Shown here one piece after another: positions 1 through 10,344 of a stretch of DNA of 64,000 nt (its first letter is position 1; the number at the start of each line of letters is the position of its first letter). A program made the position numbers and the translations under genes. Source of the DNA: Flavobacterium sp. LC2016-01 (lineage in GTDB: Bacteria; Bacteroidota; Bacteroidia; Flavobacteriales; Flavobacteriaceae); contig NZ_WMIC01000003.1 of NCBI RefSeq assembly GCF_009711135.1, positions 496,001 through 560,000 of the forward strand, read 5' to 3'. The notes beneath the pieces were generated by a model that did not search any database, was not told the DNA's origin, and was given only the letters and a program-made list of their open reading frames with translations.

Positions 1-187
1 CATAAATGGCATTTTTGTTTCCGCTGTCTTCTAAAGTGTAAATTAAGTTGGTCTCCGGAAAATAAGCGATTCCTGAAACTTCTTTTAATTTCTTCGGAAG
101 TGAATAAAGCTTTTTAAAATCACTGCTCGTCTGTTGCTGACAAGCCAATAAAACAATAGAAACGGCTACTAAAAAAGATTTTTTCAT
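1..187 (-). CDS. Lipoprotein, N-terminal part only (runs off the window)
   Basis: The reverse strand opens at 187 with MKKSFLVAVSIVLLACQQQ, a lipoprotein signal with the lipobox LLAC, so the product is probably exported and lipid-anchored. The next stretch, LPKKLKEVSGIAYFPETN followed by LEDSGNKNAIY, resembles the first blade of SdiA-regulated/YjiK-type beta-propeller proteins. That assignment is from memory of the family and rests on about 40 residues. The rest of the gene lies left of position 1, so full length and function cannot be judged. Confidence 0.75.
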   Translation of the reverse strand, partial: MKKSFLVAVSIVLLACQQQTSSDFKKLYSLPKKLKEVSGIAYFPETNLIYTLEDSGNKNAIY

Positions 188-277
188 AAGATTATAATTT
201 TTAAATCATATAAGTTATATAAGATAATTTAAGAAGGTTGACTTTATGAACTTATATAACTTATATGGTAAAATTCT

Positions 278-1330
278 TTAAACTAAATTAGTGTTTTTAA
301 AATTACGCGTAATAAACTCAAACGCAGCTTGCATGACGTGCCCCATTGATCTGGCATTTTTAAACTTCATATCATTGGTGTATCGATACAATTCCATTTT
401 GAGCTGATCCAAGTGTTCTTGCGTCGAAATCGTGTCGTGACACATTATATTCAATAATTTTTTAATTCTGGTTTCAGCCGAATGAATACGTTTTGCCAAA
501 ATCGCTCTTTCTTCATCTTTATACTGAATGATCGAACGTTCTTCTAATTTCTCCTTAATCAATTTAATCATAGGATAATTTTCCTTGAAAAACTGCGGAC
601 GATAGACTTTGAAATTCCCTTCATAACATTGCTGATCAAAATCGATTGGGCGAATTTTATAGACTACTTGGTCAAAATCGTGAATTGGTACAATTACATA
701 ATTATACGCGCGCATGTCACCGAGCAAACGAATCATACAGCGTTCATTAAACTTTACAAATTCTTTTGCAATTTGGGCTTTTTCGGTTTCGGTACATTTG
801 TCTAATAAAGTATCCATAAAAACATCGCCGGGAATCCCAATAATATGCTCTTCGATTAAAGTGTCGTTGTACACCAAAAAATTGATTTTATCTGGCGAAA
901 GGATATCTTCTAACTCTAATCCGTAAATTCTTGAGGCATCGGCTTTTTTGATATAAAAATGAACGTAATTATCATTCAGAATATTTCGGACTTTAATTCT
1001 AAAAGGTTTTGAATTTCCAAAAGTACAGTAATCAATCGCATCGACATTTAGAAACTGAATAATTTCACTGTTTCCATCAGAATGCAGTAGCGAATAAATT
1101 TTCTTTAGATTAAGATCGATTTCATTTCGTTCAAATTCGCCATAATACACACGAATCCATAAGGTATCGGTTTCATTTTTATCATAAACATTAATCGAAC
1201 CAGAGAATCGCAATAAATCATCATAAAAAACAGAAACTTTCGAAATACGCTCGAATCTGTCCAAATAACTTAAAAGCGGTTGCGTTAAAGGGTATGAAGG
1301 TTTTTTTAAAACCATTAAAGGCTCGCTCAT
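278..1330 (-). CDS. Conserved hypothetical protein, 350 aa
   Basis: I do not recognise the family. The protein has no signal peptide or membrane segment and is probably cytoplasmic. A central block contains EEHIIGIPGDVF, then NERCMIRLLGDMRAYNYV and IRPIDFDQQCYEGNFKVYRP. The spaced conserved-looking Arg and Asp residues (GDMR, IDFDQQ) are loosely reminiscent of kinase-fold active sites, but this is only an impression. The C-terminal third is charged and helical. It starts with ATG at 1330 and diverges from the ABC transporter genes across a 107-bp gap. Coding character is strong over the full length. Confidence 0.85.
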   Translation of the reverse strand: MSEPLMVLKKPSYPLTQPLLSYLDRFERISKVSVFYDDLLRFSGSINVYDKNETDTLWIRVYYGEFERNEIDLNLKKIYSLLHSDGNSEIIQFLNVDAIDYCTFGNSKPFRIKVRNILNDNYVHFYIKKADASRIYGLELEDILSPDKINFLVYNDTLIEEHIIGIPGDVFMDTLLDKCTETEKAQIAKEFVKFNERCMIRLLGDMRAYNYVIVPIHDFDQVVYKIRPIDFDQQCYEGNFKVYRPQFFKENYPMIKLIKEKLEERSIIQYKDEERAILAKRIHSAETRIKKLLNIMCHDTISTQEHLDQLKMELYRYTNDMKFKNARSMGHVMQAAFEFITRNFKNTNLV

Positions 1331-1437
1331 TTTGAATATCTTTAGTACAAATTTACATCAATAACACGATAAAAATAAATTTCACGTAACAATATAGAAC
1401 TTGATTCGTCATACTAAAAACTAAAACCGAAAAAACC

Positions 1438-2349
1438 TTGGAAACCATCCTTACTATCGAAAATCTCAGCAAAAGATACGGGCGCATTCAGGCACTCAAA
1501 AACGTATCATTCAGCATTCAAAAAGGTCATGTCTACGGCATTCTTGGCCCTAACGGAAGCGGAAAATCAACCACTTTAGGCATTGTTTTGAATGTTGTAA
1601 ACGAAACAACAGGCCATTACAAATGGTTTGACGGAAAAATGGAAACGCATGAAGCCCTAAAAAAAGTGGGAGCCATTATTGAGCGACCTAACTTTTACCC
1701 CTATATGACGGCTGAAGAAAACCTGAAATTAGTCTGTAAAATTAAAAGCATCAATTATTCTAAAATCCAAGAAAAACTGAATCTTGTAGGTTTAACCGAA
1801 AGAAAAGACAGCAAATTCAGTACTTTTTCTTTAGGGATGAAACAGCGTCTTGCAATTGCATCGGCACTTTTGAATGATCCTGAAATCTTGATTTTAGACG
1901 AACCAACGAATGGTTTAGATCCGCAGGGAATTCATCAGATCCGTGATATTATTAAAGAAATTGCAGCGCAGGGAACAACAATTTTATTGGCTTCGCATTT
2001 ATTAGATGAAGTCGAAAAAGTATGTTCGCATGTCGTTGTTTTAAGAAAAGGCGAAATTTTGTATTCAGGTTCCGTTGATGCGATGTCTGCAAATGAAGGA
2101 TTTTTTGAAATTTCTGCGAATGATAATCTAGCTCTAAAATCAATTTTGAATGATCATCAGTCTGTTGGCCAAATTAAAGAAGAAGATGGAAAAATTTTGG
2201 TTTACTTAAAATCAGAATTATCAGCTTCCGATTTAAATCAGTTTTTATTCTCAAAAAATATCGTTTTAAATCATTTGGTAAAACGTAAAAACAGCCTGGA
2301 AGCACAATTTTTAGAATTAACCAAAAACGCCACCATTCAAAAAAACTAA
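1438..2349 (+). CDS. ABC transporter ATP-binding protein (ABC-2 exporter type)
   Basis: This is the nucleotide-binding subunit of an exporter that couples ATP hydrolysis to the permease encoded 3 bp downstream. Visible motifs are Walker A GPNGSGKST (residues 37-45), the signature SLGMKQRL (131-138), Walker B LILDEP (151-156) and the switch His in LLASHLLDE. The long C-terminal extension after residue 220 is typical of the BcrA/NatA-like CcmA group. The start is TTG at 1438, as no ATG lies in a suitable place. The substrate cannot be read from sequence; drugs, peptides or lipids are usual for this group. Confidence 0.93.
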   Translation: METILTIENLSKRYGRIQALKNVSFSIQKGHVYGILGPNGSGKSTTLGIVLNVVNETTGHYKWFDGKMETHEALKKVGAIIERPNFYPYMTAEENLKLVCKIKSINYSKIQEKLNLVGLTERKDSKFSTFSLGMKQRLAIASALLNDPEILILDEPTNGLDPQGIHQIRDIIKEIAAQGTTILLASHLLDEVEKVCSHVVVLRKGEILYSGSVDAMSANEGFFEISANDNLALKSILNDHQSVGQIKEEDGKILVYLKSELSASDLNQFLFSKNIVLNHLVKRKNSLEAQFLELTKNATIQKN

Positions 2350-2352
2350 ACC

Positions 2353-3189
2353 ATGAACAGACTTATCTCTATAGAACTGCAAAAAATCTGGAAAAACAAA
2401 GCCAGCCGTATCTTAACACTCGCCTATTTTATTTTACTTTCGTTTATCGCATTGATCGCGTCAATAAAATTTGATATTGGTCCGTTTAAATTTCATTTAG
2501 CCGAAATGGGAATCTTCAATTTTCCGTATATCTGGCATTTTAATACGTATGTTGCCGCTATTTTGAAATTATTTCTTGCAATCGTAATTGTTTCTATGAT
2601 GGCAAACGAATACAGCTACGGAACACTGAAACAAAACCTAATTGACGGTTTGAGTAAACAAGAATTCATATTGTCAAAATTTTTGACTGTTGTTGTTTTT
2701 GCTTTTGCATCGACAATTTTTGTTTTTGTAATGAGTTTAATTCTCGGACTATGTTTTTCATCTTACAATGAATTTGGAATTATATTCTCTGATTTAGACT
2801 ATTTGCTGGCCTTTTTTGTAAAGCTTGTTGGTTTCTTTTCGTTCTGTTTGTTTTTAGGAATTTTGGTAAAACGTTCGGCTTTTGCTTTAGGATTTCTTTT
2901 AGTTTGGAGCATTTTAGAAGGAATTGCAAGAGGTCTTTTAATTTTTAAAATATTCCCTGACAGCAAAATAGCCTTTACCATTATAAAGTTTTTCCCGCTA
3001 GAAGCCATGTCAAATTTAATAATTGAGCCTTTTACCAGACTATCCGTTGTAAAAAGTATCGGAACTCAAATTGGCGTAGAAAATATAAAAGATTACAGCG
3101 TAAACTATTTTTCAATTTTAATCGTTTTAGTCTGGACGTTTTTGTTCGTTTTCCTCTCATACAAATTATTAAAGAAGAGAGATTTGTAG
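2353..3189 (+). CDS. ABC-2 type transporter permease
   Basis: This is the membrane subunit paired with the ATPase just upstream. Its 278 residues contain about six hydrophobic segments (near 20-40, 65-85, 105-135, 145-170, 175-200 and 255-272), with the ABC-2 pattern of a cytoplasmic N-terminus (MNRLISIELQKIWKNKASR) and a short charged C-terminus (LLKKRDL). The 3-bp gap from the ATPase stop means the two are cotranscribed. The substrate is unknown. Confidence 0.88.
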   Translation: MNRLISIELQKIWKNKASRILTLAYFILLSFIALIASIKFDIGPFKFHLAEMGIFNFPYIWHFNTYVAAILKLFLAIVIVSMMANEYSYGTLKQNLIDGLSKQEFILSKFLTVVVFAFASTIFVFVMSLILGLCFSSYNEFGIIFSDLDYLLAFFVKLVGFFSFCLFLGILVKRSAFALGFLLVWSILEGIARGLLIFKIFPDSKIAFTIIKFFPLEAMSNLIIEPFTRLSVVKSIGTQIGVENIKDYSVNYFSILIVLVWTFLFVFLSYKLLKKRDL

Positions 3190-3197
3190 TATATTTG
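3190..3197 (+). promoter_or_regulatory. Putative -7 promoter element TATATTTG
   Basis: TATATTTG matches the Bacteroidetes/Flavobacterium -7 consensus TAnnTTTG and lies only 7 bp before the ATG at 3205, so the transcript would be leaderless or nearly so. I see no clear TTG -33 box at the usual distance. Confidence 0.4.
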
Positions 3198-3204
3198 TTG
3201 GGCT

Positions 3205-5541
3205 ATGACTCATTTTAAAGTTTATTTATGCGTTTTTTTTATGTGTTGTTTATCTAGTAAGATAAACGCTCAATATATTAGCATAGATGATCAAAAAACA
3301 CCAAAACAGCTTATTGAAAATATATTAGTCAACAGTTCATGTGTAGCTGTTACCAATACTTCAGGAAAAGGAGATACTTTTACTCAAGGCCAGCAAAGTT
3401 TTGCTTATTTTAATGCAGGATCAAGCGGATTTCCTTTTTCTGAAGGAATTGTTTTAACTACATCAACAAGTCCAAATGCAGTCGGGCCATATGTAAGCTA
3501 TATTGGTCAAGGCGACGTTAACTGGCAAGGAGATGCAGATTTAAATACTATTTTAGGAATTAATTCTATAAATGCAACTGTTTTAGAATTTGACTTCGTT
3601 CCTCTTACTGATTTTCTAAGTTTCAATTATATTTTTGCTTCAAATGAATATCAGTCTTTTTACCCTTGTGAATATTCAGACGGATTTGCATTTTTAATTA
3701 AAGAAGCCGGAAGTTCTGATCCTTATAAAAATTTGGCCGTTTTGCCCAATAATAATGCTGTTCCAGTTTCCTCAACAAATGTTCGTCCAAAAATTGAGCC
3801 CGGAGTTGCTGTAAATGGAGACCATTATCCAGGATGTCCAGCTGTAAACGAAAATTATTTCAACGGCTTAAATGATAATAGCAGTCCAATAGATTATGCT
3901 GGGCAAACTGTTGTCATGAATGCACAGACAAAGGTTGTAACGGGTAAAAAATACCATATTAAGCTTGTAATTGCTGATGATAAAAACAGGTATTTTGATT
4001 CGGCCGTTTTTTTGCAGGCTGGAAGTTTTTCTTCTAAAATTGATTTTGGTTCAGATCAGACTTCAACAACGGGCAAACCATTGTGTTTTGGAGAACAAGC
4101 AACGTTAGATACACATTTATCAGCATCTTATGATTTTAAATGGTATAAAGACGGTGTGCTTTTGCCAGCAGAAAAAAATCCGATACTTCAAGCATCAACA
4201 TCAGGGACTTATAAAGTCGAAGTTACCATGACACCTTCCACATGTGTTGTAACTGGAGAAATCAAAATTGAAGTTGCGCCCGAAATCTTAACAACAAACA
4301 CAACGTTAGTTCAATGTGATGATAATACTGACGGGAAAAGTGTTTTTAATTTAAAGAAAGTTGACAATCTGATTAAAAACAATGCTTCAGACATTACAAA
4401 CAATGGTTATTATGAAACTTTAGCCGATGCTCAGTCGAAAGCAAACCCAATTGCAAATCCTGAAAAATATACAAACAAAAGCGTCAATCAAACTGTTTTT
4501 GGAAGAATTGAAAATAAATTTGGCTGCTTCAAAACTGTTGAAGTAAAACTTCAAATTTCAAACAATGCAATTGCACCACAAAATCCAATTAAAACTTGCG
4601 ACGGCGATGACAAACAAGATGGTTTTTATCAATTTGATCTTCAGTCAGAAGTAACGCCACAATTAACTGCAGGTCTGCCAGCAGGTTTGCAGGTAAATTA
4701 TTTTTCAACTCCAAATGATGCCTTGAACGAAACAAATGTATTGCCAAATAATTTCAAAAATACAGTTGCGTTCTCTCAAACTATTTATGCCCGAATTATA
4801 AATGGAGCTGACTGCTATAGTCTTTCACCAATTACACTGGTCGTTAATACTTTTGATCCGGCAAATTTTCAGGAAGAAACAAAATACATTTGCAAGGATG
4901 ATGACATAACTTTAAATGTCGCCACTGGTTTCAGCAGTTATTTATGGAGTCCGGGAAATAGTACAACAAATACTTTATTAGTAAGCACACCGGGAGATTA
5001 CACCGTTACCGTGACAGATGCCAACGGATGCGAAAAAACCAAAAAATTTACCGTCCTTTTATCTGAACCGGCAGTTATTACAGAAGCTGTTGTAAAAGAT
5101 TTTTCTGGAGTCGATAATTCTGTCTTAATAAAATATACTGGTGCTGGAAACTACGAATTTTCATTAGATGGAAACGTTTTTCAAGATGACCCATTATTTA
5201 CCGGAATAGGACCCGGTATTTATTTTGCAACTGCACGAGATAAAAACGGCTGCGGACTTTCAAATCGTTTTTTATTATATGTTTTAGATTACCCAAGATT
5301 TTTCACTCCAAACAACGATGGATATAACGATCTGTGGGCAATTAAAGATATAAATCAGATGCCAAATTACACTATAAACATCTTTGACCGCTACGGTAAA
5401 TTTTTAAAGCAAATGAATCAAAACAGCACGGGCTGGAATGGCTTGTTCAATGGCGAACAATTACCATCTGATGATTATTGGTTCACGCTTCTTTTTGTTG
5501 ATGGGAAAAGTGTTAAGGGACATTTTAGTTTAAAAAGATAA
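3205..5541 (+). CDS. T9SS type B secreted protein with choice-of-anchor L-like N-terminal domain
   Basis: This 778-residue surface or secreted protein starts with a signal peptide (MTHFKVYLCVFFMCCLSS, cleavage near INAQ). Residues about 25-280 (TPKQLIENILVNSSCVAV, then FSEGIVLTTS) match the choice-of-anchor L domain. Immunoglobulin-like modules follow, with the recurring pattern LVQCDDNTDGKSVFNLK. The last ~85 residues ([33 protein letters not shown]) are the gliding motility-associated C-terminal domain that directs type IX secretion (type B). The same modular plan is seen in the next gene. Binding target is unknown; adhesion is a guess from the architecture. Confidence 0.88.
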   Translation: MTHFKVYLCVFFMCCLSSKINAQYISIDDQKTPKQLIENILVNSSCVAVTNTSGKGDTFTQGQQSFAYFNAGSSGFPFSEGIVLTTSTSPNAVGPYVSYIGQGDVNWQGDADLNTILGINSINATVLEFDFVPLTDFLSFNYIFASNEYQSFYPCEYSDGFAFLIKEAGSSDPYKNLAVLPNNNAVPVSSTNVRPKIEPGVAVNGDHYPGCPAVNENYFNGLNDNSSPIDYAGQTVVMNAQTKVVTGKKYHIKLVIADDKNRYFDSAVFLQAGSFSSKIDFGSDQTSTTGKPLCFGEQATLDTHLSASYDFKWYKDGVLLPAEKNPILQASTSGTYKVEVTMTPSTCVVTGEIKIEVAPEILTTNTTLVQCDDNTDGKSVFNLKKVDNLIKNNASDITNNGYYETLADAQSKANPIANPEKYTNKSVNQTVFGRIENKFGCFKTVEVKLQISNNAIAPQNPIKTCDGDDKQDGFYQFDLQSEVTPQLTAGLPAGLQVNYFSTPNDALNETNVLPNNFKNTVAFSQTIYARIINGADCYSLSPITLVVNTFDPANFQEETKYICKDDDITLNVATGFSSYLWSPGNSTTNTLLVSTPGDYTVTVTDANGCEKTKKFTVLLSEPAVITEAVVKDFSGVDNSVLIKYTGAGNYEFSLDGNVFQDDPLFTGIGPGIYFATARDKNGCGLSNRFLLYVLDYPRFFTPNNDGYNDLWAIKDINQMPNYTINIFDRYGKFLKQMNQNSTGWNGLFNGEQLPSDDYWFTLLFVDGKSVKGHFSLKR

Positions 5542-5677
5542 AATTTCCTTCTGATAAATTCCACTTTATTTTACTTCAAAATACATTTCTGAAATAGCGG
5601 AATTTCAAAAACTCCTAGATTTTAAATATTTACAAAGAAAAAAACACGCTATCTTTCAATGAAAGTAAAATAAATCT

Positions 5678-5685
5678 TATTTTTG
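5678..5685 (+). promoter_or_regulatory. Putative -7 promoter element TATTTTTG
   Basis: This match to TAnnTTTG lies 43 bp before the preferred ATG at 5729. It supports an independent transcript for the second T9SS gene. No convincing -33 TTG was found. Confidence 0.3.
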
Positions 5686-5728
5686 GTTTTGGGCGATTCA
5701 ATTTTGTATGTTGCCAATAAACGAGCCA

Positions 5729-8700
5729 ATGAAAAAAACATTACACTCCTTTTTATTTTTGCTTTGCACATTAAATTGTTTCTCACAATTCAGTAAAACG
5801 CACTACATACCGCCATTGATTTGTAATGCCGCATTACTAGTCAACGATCAATATTTATACATTTCAACTCCAAGCGTTGCCAATGTTAATTTCAAAATTA
5901 TTTCTAATGGAGGAAGTGTTGTAAATGGCACCGTAAACAGTAATAATCCCTATCGCTATTATATTGGAAATGGCCCTGGAACACAGTTATTTGCTCCTTT
6001 GCTTAGTGCTGGAGTTGTATCAAACCGAGGTTATGTAATTGAAGCTGAAGATCTAATTTATGTAAGTGCGAGAGTAAATGCCGCACTTGTTCAAAACGGA
6101 ACTTATAATCACGCGGGAGGATTAGTCTCTAAAGGAAACAGCGCATTAGGCACCACTTTTAGATTAGGAGCCATGTTAAATCCGCTCGCCGACCCAACTT
6201 TAGCCAACTTTACATCCATAATGGCAACAGAAAATGGTACAAAAATTACCATTTCAAATATCCAGAACGGAACTAGACTTTCTGACGGGACAACTGTTTC
6301 GGGACCAATTACCGCTATATTAAATAAAAATGAAAGTTACATACTCACTTTATTCAATAATAATATTAGCGAAATTCCATCAAATAGCTCTAAATTAATT
6401 GGAGCTCTGGTTGCGTCTGATAAACCAGTAGTGGTCAATACAGGTTCTTTTGGAGGAAGCAACAGTACAGCGCTTGGAGCTACTCAAAACGGAGGATTGG
6501 CTCCTGTAGGAAGAGATGTCGGTTTTGATCAAATTGTTTCACTTGAAAAAACAGGAAAAGAATACATTTTCATAAAAGGACTAGGTACAGATGAATTAGA
6601 GCGTGTTTTATTAGTAGCACATTACGACAATACCGAAGTATTCATTAATGGCTCGACTTCTCCATATAAAACCCTTAACAGCGGCGAATATGCTGCAATT
6701 GATGGGAGTCAGTTCACCAACGGAACTTTGTATGTAAAAACATCTAATAACGTATTTGCCTATCAAAGTATTGGAGGAACAATAAATCCGGCCAATCAAA
6801 ATTTATTTTTTGTACCTCCAATAAATTGTGCAACGCCAAATACGGTAGATAATATTCCTCAAATCCAATCTATTGGCAATAATACTTTTAACGGCTTCCT
6901 GAATATTGTAACCGAAACAGGAGCTACAGTTTTACTAAACAACAGCGCCATCAATGCGCTTCCAACTCCAATTCAAGGAACTGCTGATTTTGTTCGTTAT
7001 AGCGTATCTGATTTATCAGGAAATATTGCCGTAAAATCAACTAAGCAAGTATATGTTTCTTATTTTGGAACCAATGGAGCTGCAACTTATGGAGGTTATT
7101 ATTCGGGTTTTGATTTAAAACCTGAAATCGTCAGCGGTAAAATCACATTAAACAACTCATCTTGTATTCCAAATGTATCTTTAAAAATAAATACACTGTC
7201 TTCTTATGATACTTTTCAATGGTATAAAGATGACGTTCTTATTCCGGGTGAAACTAAAAATACCTTCAGCCCAAGCCAGCCCGGTTTTTATCAGGTAAGA
7301 GGAAGCATTTCAGGATGTGTGAGCGATGTGTTTTCAGATAAAATTCCAGTGAGTGAATGTCCTATAAATATCGATAATGATTTAGCGAATGACAATATTG
7401 ACATTGATTATGATAATGATGGCATAACAAACTGTACAGAATCATATGGGGATTTGCCCGTAAATATTTCAAACCAAAATTCAGGCTTGATAAAAACGGG
7501 AGCTTATTCTAATTCTTTCACTGGTACCGTTACAAACAGTACAACAGCCGCTACAGTTCCTTTTACTGGAAATGCAGACGGAAGTTTTATTACCGAAGTA
7601 TTGCCAGGAAAAGGTTTTTCTGTGAGTTATAAAATGAATTTTGCTAAACCAATAAATATTCGTTTAGAATATAGCGATAAGGCGAATGTAACTGATTTAT
7701 TAAATTCTGATTCTGAATATATTATCAATTCAGATATTGATAAAACAGTCACCGTTTTAAATCCCGACAATCAATTACTAATTGATACCAATTATGACGG
7801 AATATACGAAAGCGGTGTTACACAATTTTCTTCTTTTGAAATTCGCTTTCGATTAAATGGCAATGTTCCTTTACCTGCCGGAACTGGAACATTCAAATTC
7901 CAGTCCTATCAAACTCAATCATTTAAAATTACTCATAAAAACCTGCTTGATACAGTTGGAAACAAAGCAACATTCAAACTCACAGCAACTTGTGTTCCAA
8001 AAGATTCTGATGGCGATGGAATTCCAGATCAATTAGATTTAGATTCAGACAATGATGGCATACCTGATGTGATCGAATCGCAAATTAAACCAATTGCTTT
8101 ATCTAATAAAGATTCGAATTTAGATGGTTTGGATGATATTTTTAATCTTACCACACCCCCACTCGATACCGATAATGACGGAATTCCGAATTATCTTGAT
8201 TTAGATAGCGATAATGATGGAATTTATGATTTGACTGAATCCGGAAGCAATACCCCAGATGTTAATCGAGACGGAATTGTTGACACGACAGTTTTTGGAA
8301 GTAACGGATTAGCTGATGCTTTAGAAACCAACCCTGACAGCGGTGTTTTAAAATATACCGTTTTAGATTCTGATAATGACGGAATAAAGAACTACACTGA
8401 AATTGACAGTGATAACGACGGCTGTAATGATGTTATTGAAGCTGGATTTAGTGATCCAAACTTTGACGGTCTGTTAGGAAACGTGCCAGTTGCTGTAAAT
8501 TCTTTTGGCGTTGTAACCAGCAGAACCGATGGTTATACTGCTCCAAATGGCAATTATATTATTGCAACTCCAATTATAATTACCAAACAGCCAGAAAATC
8601 AAACGGTCTGCGAATTGGAAAAAGCCATTTTCAGCATCGAATCGAATGCTGACACTTTTCAATGGCAATTTTCTACTGATGGCGGCAATATCTGGAATGT

Positions 8701-10228
8701 TTTGACTGAAAACGCAATTTATACCGGAACTAAAACTGCTTCTTTAACCATTCAAAAAACAAATAAAACAATGAATGGTTATCAATATCGTGCGCTATTA
8801 AACAGAAACAATAATGCCTGCGGATTGACTTCTGCCAATTCTGTAAAACTTACACTTTATTCTTTACCAGTTTTAAGCTCGCCAATTACAATTGTTCAAT
8901 GTGATGACGATACTGACGGAATTTCTAATTTTAATGTAACCACAAAAAATAGTTTTATTTCAGCCAATTTTGCCAATGAAACATTCTCTTATTACACTAC
9001 TTTGGCGGGTGCAAATACAAAAGATGCTGCTGTATTAATTTCAAATCCGTTGGCGTTTACGAGTGCTAATAAAAATATTTGGACACGGGTTGAAAATTCA
9101 AATGGATGTTTTAGTGTTGCTCAATTGAATTTAGTAGTTTCAACAACACAAATCGATTCTAAATTTAAAAGATCTTTTACCATTTGTGATGATTTTATTG
9201 ATGCAGTTAATGATGATAAAGACGGAATTGCAGCTTTTGATTTTAGTAGTGTAACAGCTGACATTCAGGCGATGCTTCCTTCAGCAAGCGCAAATTATTC
9301 TATAAACTATTTTGCAAATGAAGCTGATGCTTTGGCAGAAACTAATGCTATTACAAATCCATCAAATTATCGAAATACAATACCAAAACAACAAAAAATT
9401 TGGGTACGTGTAGACAGTAATCTAGATAATGCCTGTTTTGGATTGGGAGCTTACATTACGCTTACAGTAAATCCTAAACCTAATATTGATATTAATGACA
9501 ATCGCAGTGCTGACGAATTAGTATGTTCCAACTTGCCAACTTTTTTTGTCAAACTCGATGCCGGAATTATTGGAAATATACCAGTCAACACATATACCTA
9601 TAGCTGGTCAAAAGACGGAAGTATTATTCCGGGAGAAACTAGCGAAACTTTAGATGTTAATGAAGAAGGGATTTATACCGTAGAAGTTTTTACTAAAGAT
9701 GCAATCAGCTGCAGCAGAACACGAACTATTAGCGTAACAGCTTCAGATATTGCACATCTAGATTCTGTTTCCATCTCCGATTTATCAGATTATAATACTG
9801 TTGAAGCAAATGTTTCAGGAGCCGGAAATTATGAATACAGTTTAGATGATCCTACTGGTACTTTTCAAGAATCTAACTTATTTGAAAATGTTCGCCCAGG
9901 TATTCATGATCTTTACATAAATGACAAAAATGGATGCGGAAAAATTTCAAAAACCGTAGCAGTACTTGGAATTCCTAAATTTTTCACTCCAAATAATGAC
10001 GGGCATAATGATTATTGGAATCTTCAAGGAGCAAATGATACTTTTAATTCTGGTGCCAAAATCCTTATTTTCGATCGATATGGAAAATTAATCAAACAAA
10101 TTACTGCCTCAAGCGATGGCTGGGACGGAACCTTCACCGGAAGCCCAATGCCTGCAGATGATTATTGGTACACATTAAAACTCGAAGACGGGCGTGAAGC
10201 AAAAGGTCACTTTAGTTTGAAAAGATAA
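5729..10228 (+). CDS. Large T9SS type B secreted protein with TSP3-like calcium-binding repeats
   Basis: I take the ATG at 5729, not 5708, because it gives a clean signal peptide ([20 protein letters not shown]); the product is then 1499 residues. Residues about 20-470 resemble the IgGFc-binding N-terminal-like domain seen in other gliding-associated proteins. A central segment (near 760-910) carries Asp-rich repeats such as [19 protein letters not shown], the thrombospondin type 3 calcium-binding pattern. Ig-like modules with VQCDDDTDG follow, shared with the gene upstream. The C-terminus ([13 protein letters not shown] to GHFSLKR) is the T9SS type B sorting domain. It is probably a cell-surface or released adhesin-like protein; no enzyme motif was seen. 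Confidence 0.88.
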   Translation: MKKTLHSFLFLLCTLNCFSQFSKTHYIPPLICNAALLVNDQYLYISTPSVANVNFKIISNGGSVVNGTVNSNNPYRYYIGNGPGTQLFAPLLSAGVVSNRGYVIEAEDLIYVSARVNAALVQNGTYNHAGGLVSKGNSALGTTFRLGAMLNPLADPTLANFTSIMATENGTKITISNIQNGTRLSDGTTVSGPITAILNKNESYILTLFNNNISEIPSNSSKLIGALVASDKPVVVNTGSFGGSNSTALGATQNGGLAPVGRDVGFDQIVSLEKTGKEYIFIKGLGTDELERVLLVAHYDNTEVFINGSTSPYKTLNSGEYAAIDGSQFTNGTLYVKTSNNVFAYQSIGGTINPANQNLFFVPPINCATPNTVDNIPQIQSIGNNTFNGFLNIVTETGATVLLNNSAINALPTPIQGTADFVRYSVSDLSGNIAVKSTKQVYVSYFGTNGAATYGGYYSGFDLKPEIVSGKITLNNSSCIPNVSLKINTLSSYDTFQWYKDDVLIPGETKNTFSPSQPGFYQVRGSISGCVSDVFSDKIPVSECPINIDNDLANDNIDIDYDNDGITNCTESYGDLPVNISNQNSGLIKTGAYSNSFTGTVTNSTTAATVPFTGNADGSFITEVLPGKGFSVSYKMNFAKPINIRLEYSDKANVTDLLNSDSEYIINSDIDKTVTVLNPDNQLLIDTNYDGIYESGVTQFSSFEIRFRLNGNVPLPAGTGTFKFQSYQTQSFKITHKNLLDTVGNKATFKLTATCVPKDSDGDGIPDQLDLDSDNDGIPDVIESQIKPIALSNKDSNLDGLDDIFNLTTPPLDTDNDGIPNYLDLDSDNDGIYDLTESGSNTPDVNRDGIVDTTVFGSNGLADALETNPDSGVLKYTVLDSDNDGIKNYTEIDSDNDGCNDVIEAGFSDPNFDGLLGNVPVAVNSFGVVTSRTDGYTAPNGNYIIATPIIITKQPENQTVCELEKAIFSIESNADTFQWQFSTDGGNIWNVLTENAIYTGTKTASLTIQKTNKTMNGYQYRALLNRNNNACGLTSANSVKLTLYSLPVLSSPITIVQCDDDTDGISNFNVTTKNSFISANFANETFSYYTTLAGANTKDAAVLISNPLAFTSANKNIWTRVENSNGCFSVAQLNLVVSTTQIDSKFKRSFTICDDFIDAVNDDKDGIAAFDFSSVTADIQAMLPSASANYSINYFANEADALAETNAITNPSNYRNTIPKQQKIWVRVDSNLDNACFGLGAYITLTVNPKPNIDINDNRSADELVCSNLPTFFVKLDAGIIGNIPVNTYTYSWSKDGSIIPGETSETLDVNEEGIYTVEVFTKDAISCSRTRTISVTASDIAHLDSVSISDLSDYNTVEANVSGAGNYEYSLDDPTGTFQESNLFENVRPGIHDLYINDKNGCGKISKTVAVLGIPKFFTPNNDGHNDYWNLQGANDTFNSGAKILIFDRYGKLIKQITASSDGWDGTFTGSPMPADDYWYTLKLEDGREAKGHFSLKR
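8005..8445 (+). repeat. TSP3-like Asp-rich repeat block within the 1499-aa protein
   Basis: Translated repeats of the type [20 protein letters not shown] recur at about 8005-8075, 8165-8250 and 8365-8440. The spacing of Asp/Asn residues is that of calcium-binding thrombospondin type 3 repeats. They probably stiffen the secreted protein in the presence of calcium. Confidence 0.75.
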
Positions 10229-10290
10229 TTAATAAAAAATTCAATTTTGAAATTCCAAATCCCAAAATTTCAATGCGAATTGAAACAAAA

Positions 10291-10323
10291 AAATCCCAAA
10301 CTCCATATTGGAATTTGGGATTT
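10291..10323. terminator. Bidirectional terminator between T9SS gene and typA
   Basis: AAATCCCAAA (10291-10300) pairs with TTTGGGATTT (10314-10323), and the inner TCCA/TGGA extends the stem over one mismatch. A/T runs on both sides suit the two convergent genes. Confidence 0.8.
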
Positions 10324-10344
10324 TTATATTGAAAATTAAATCTC

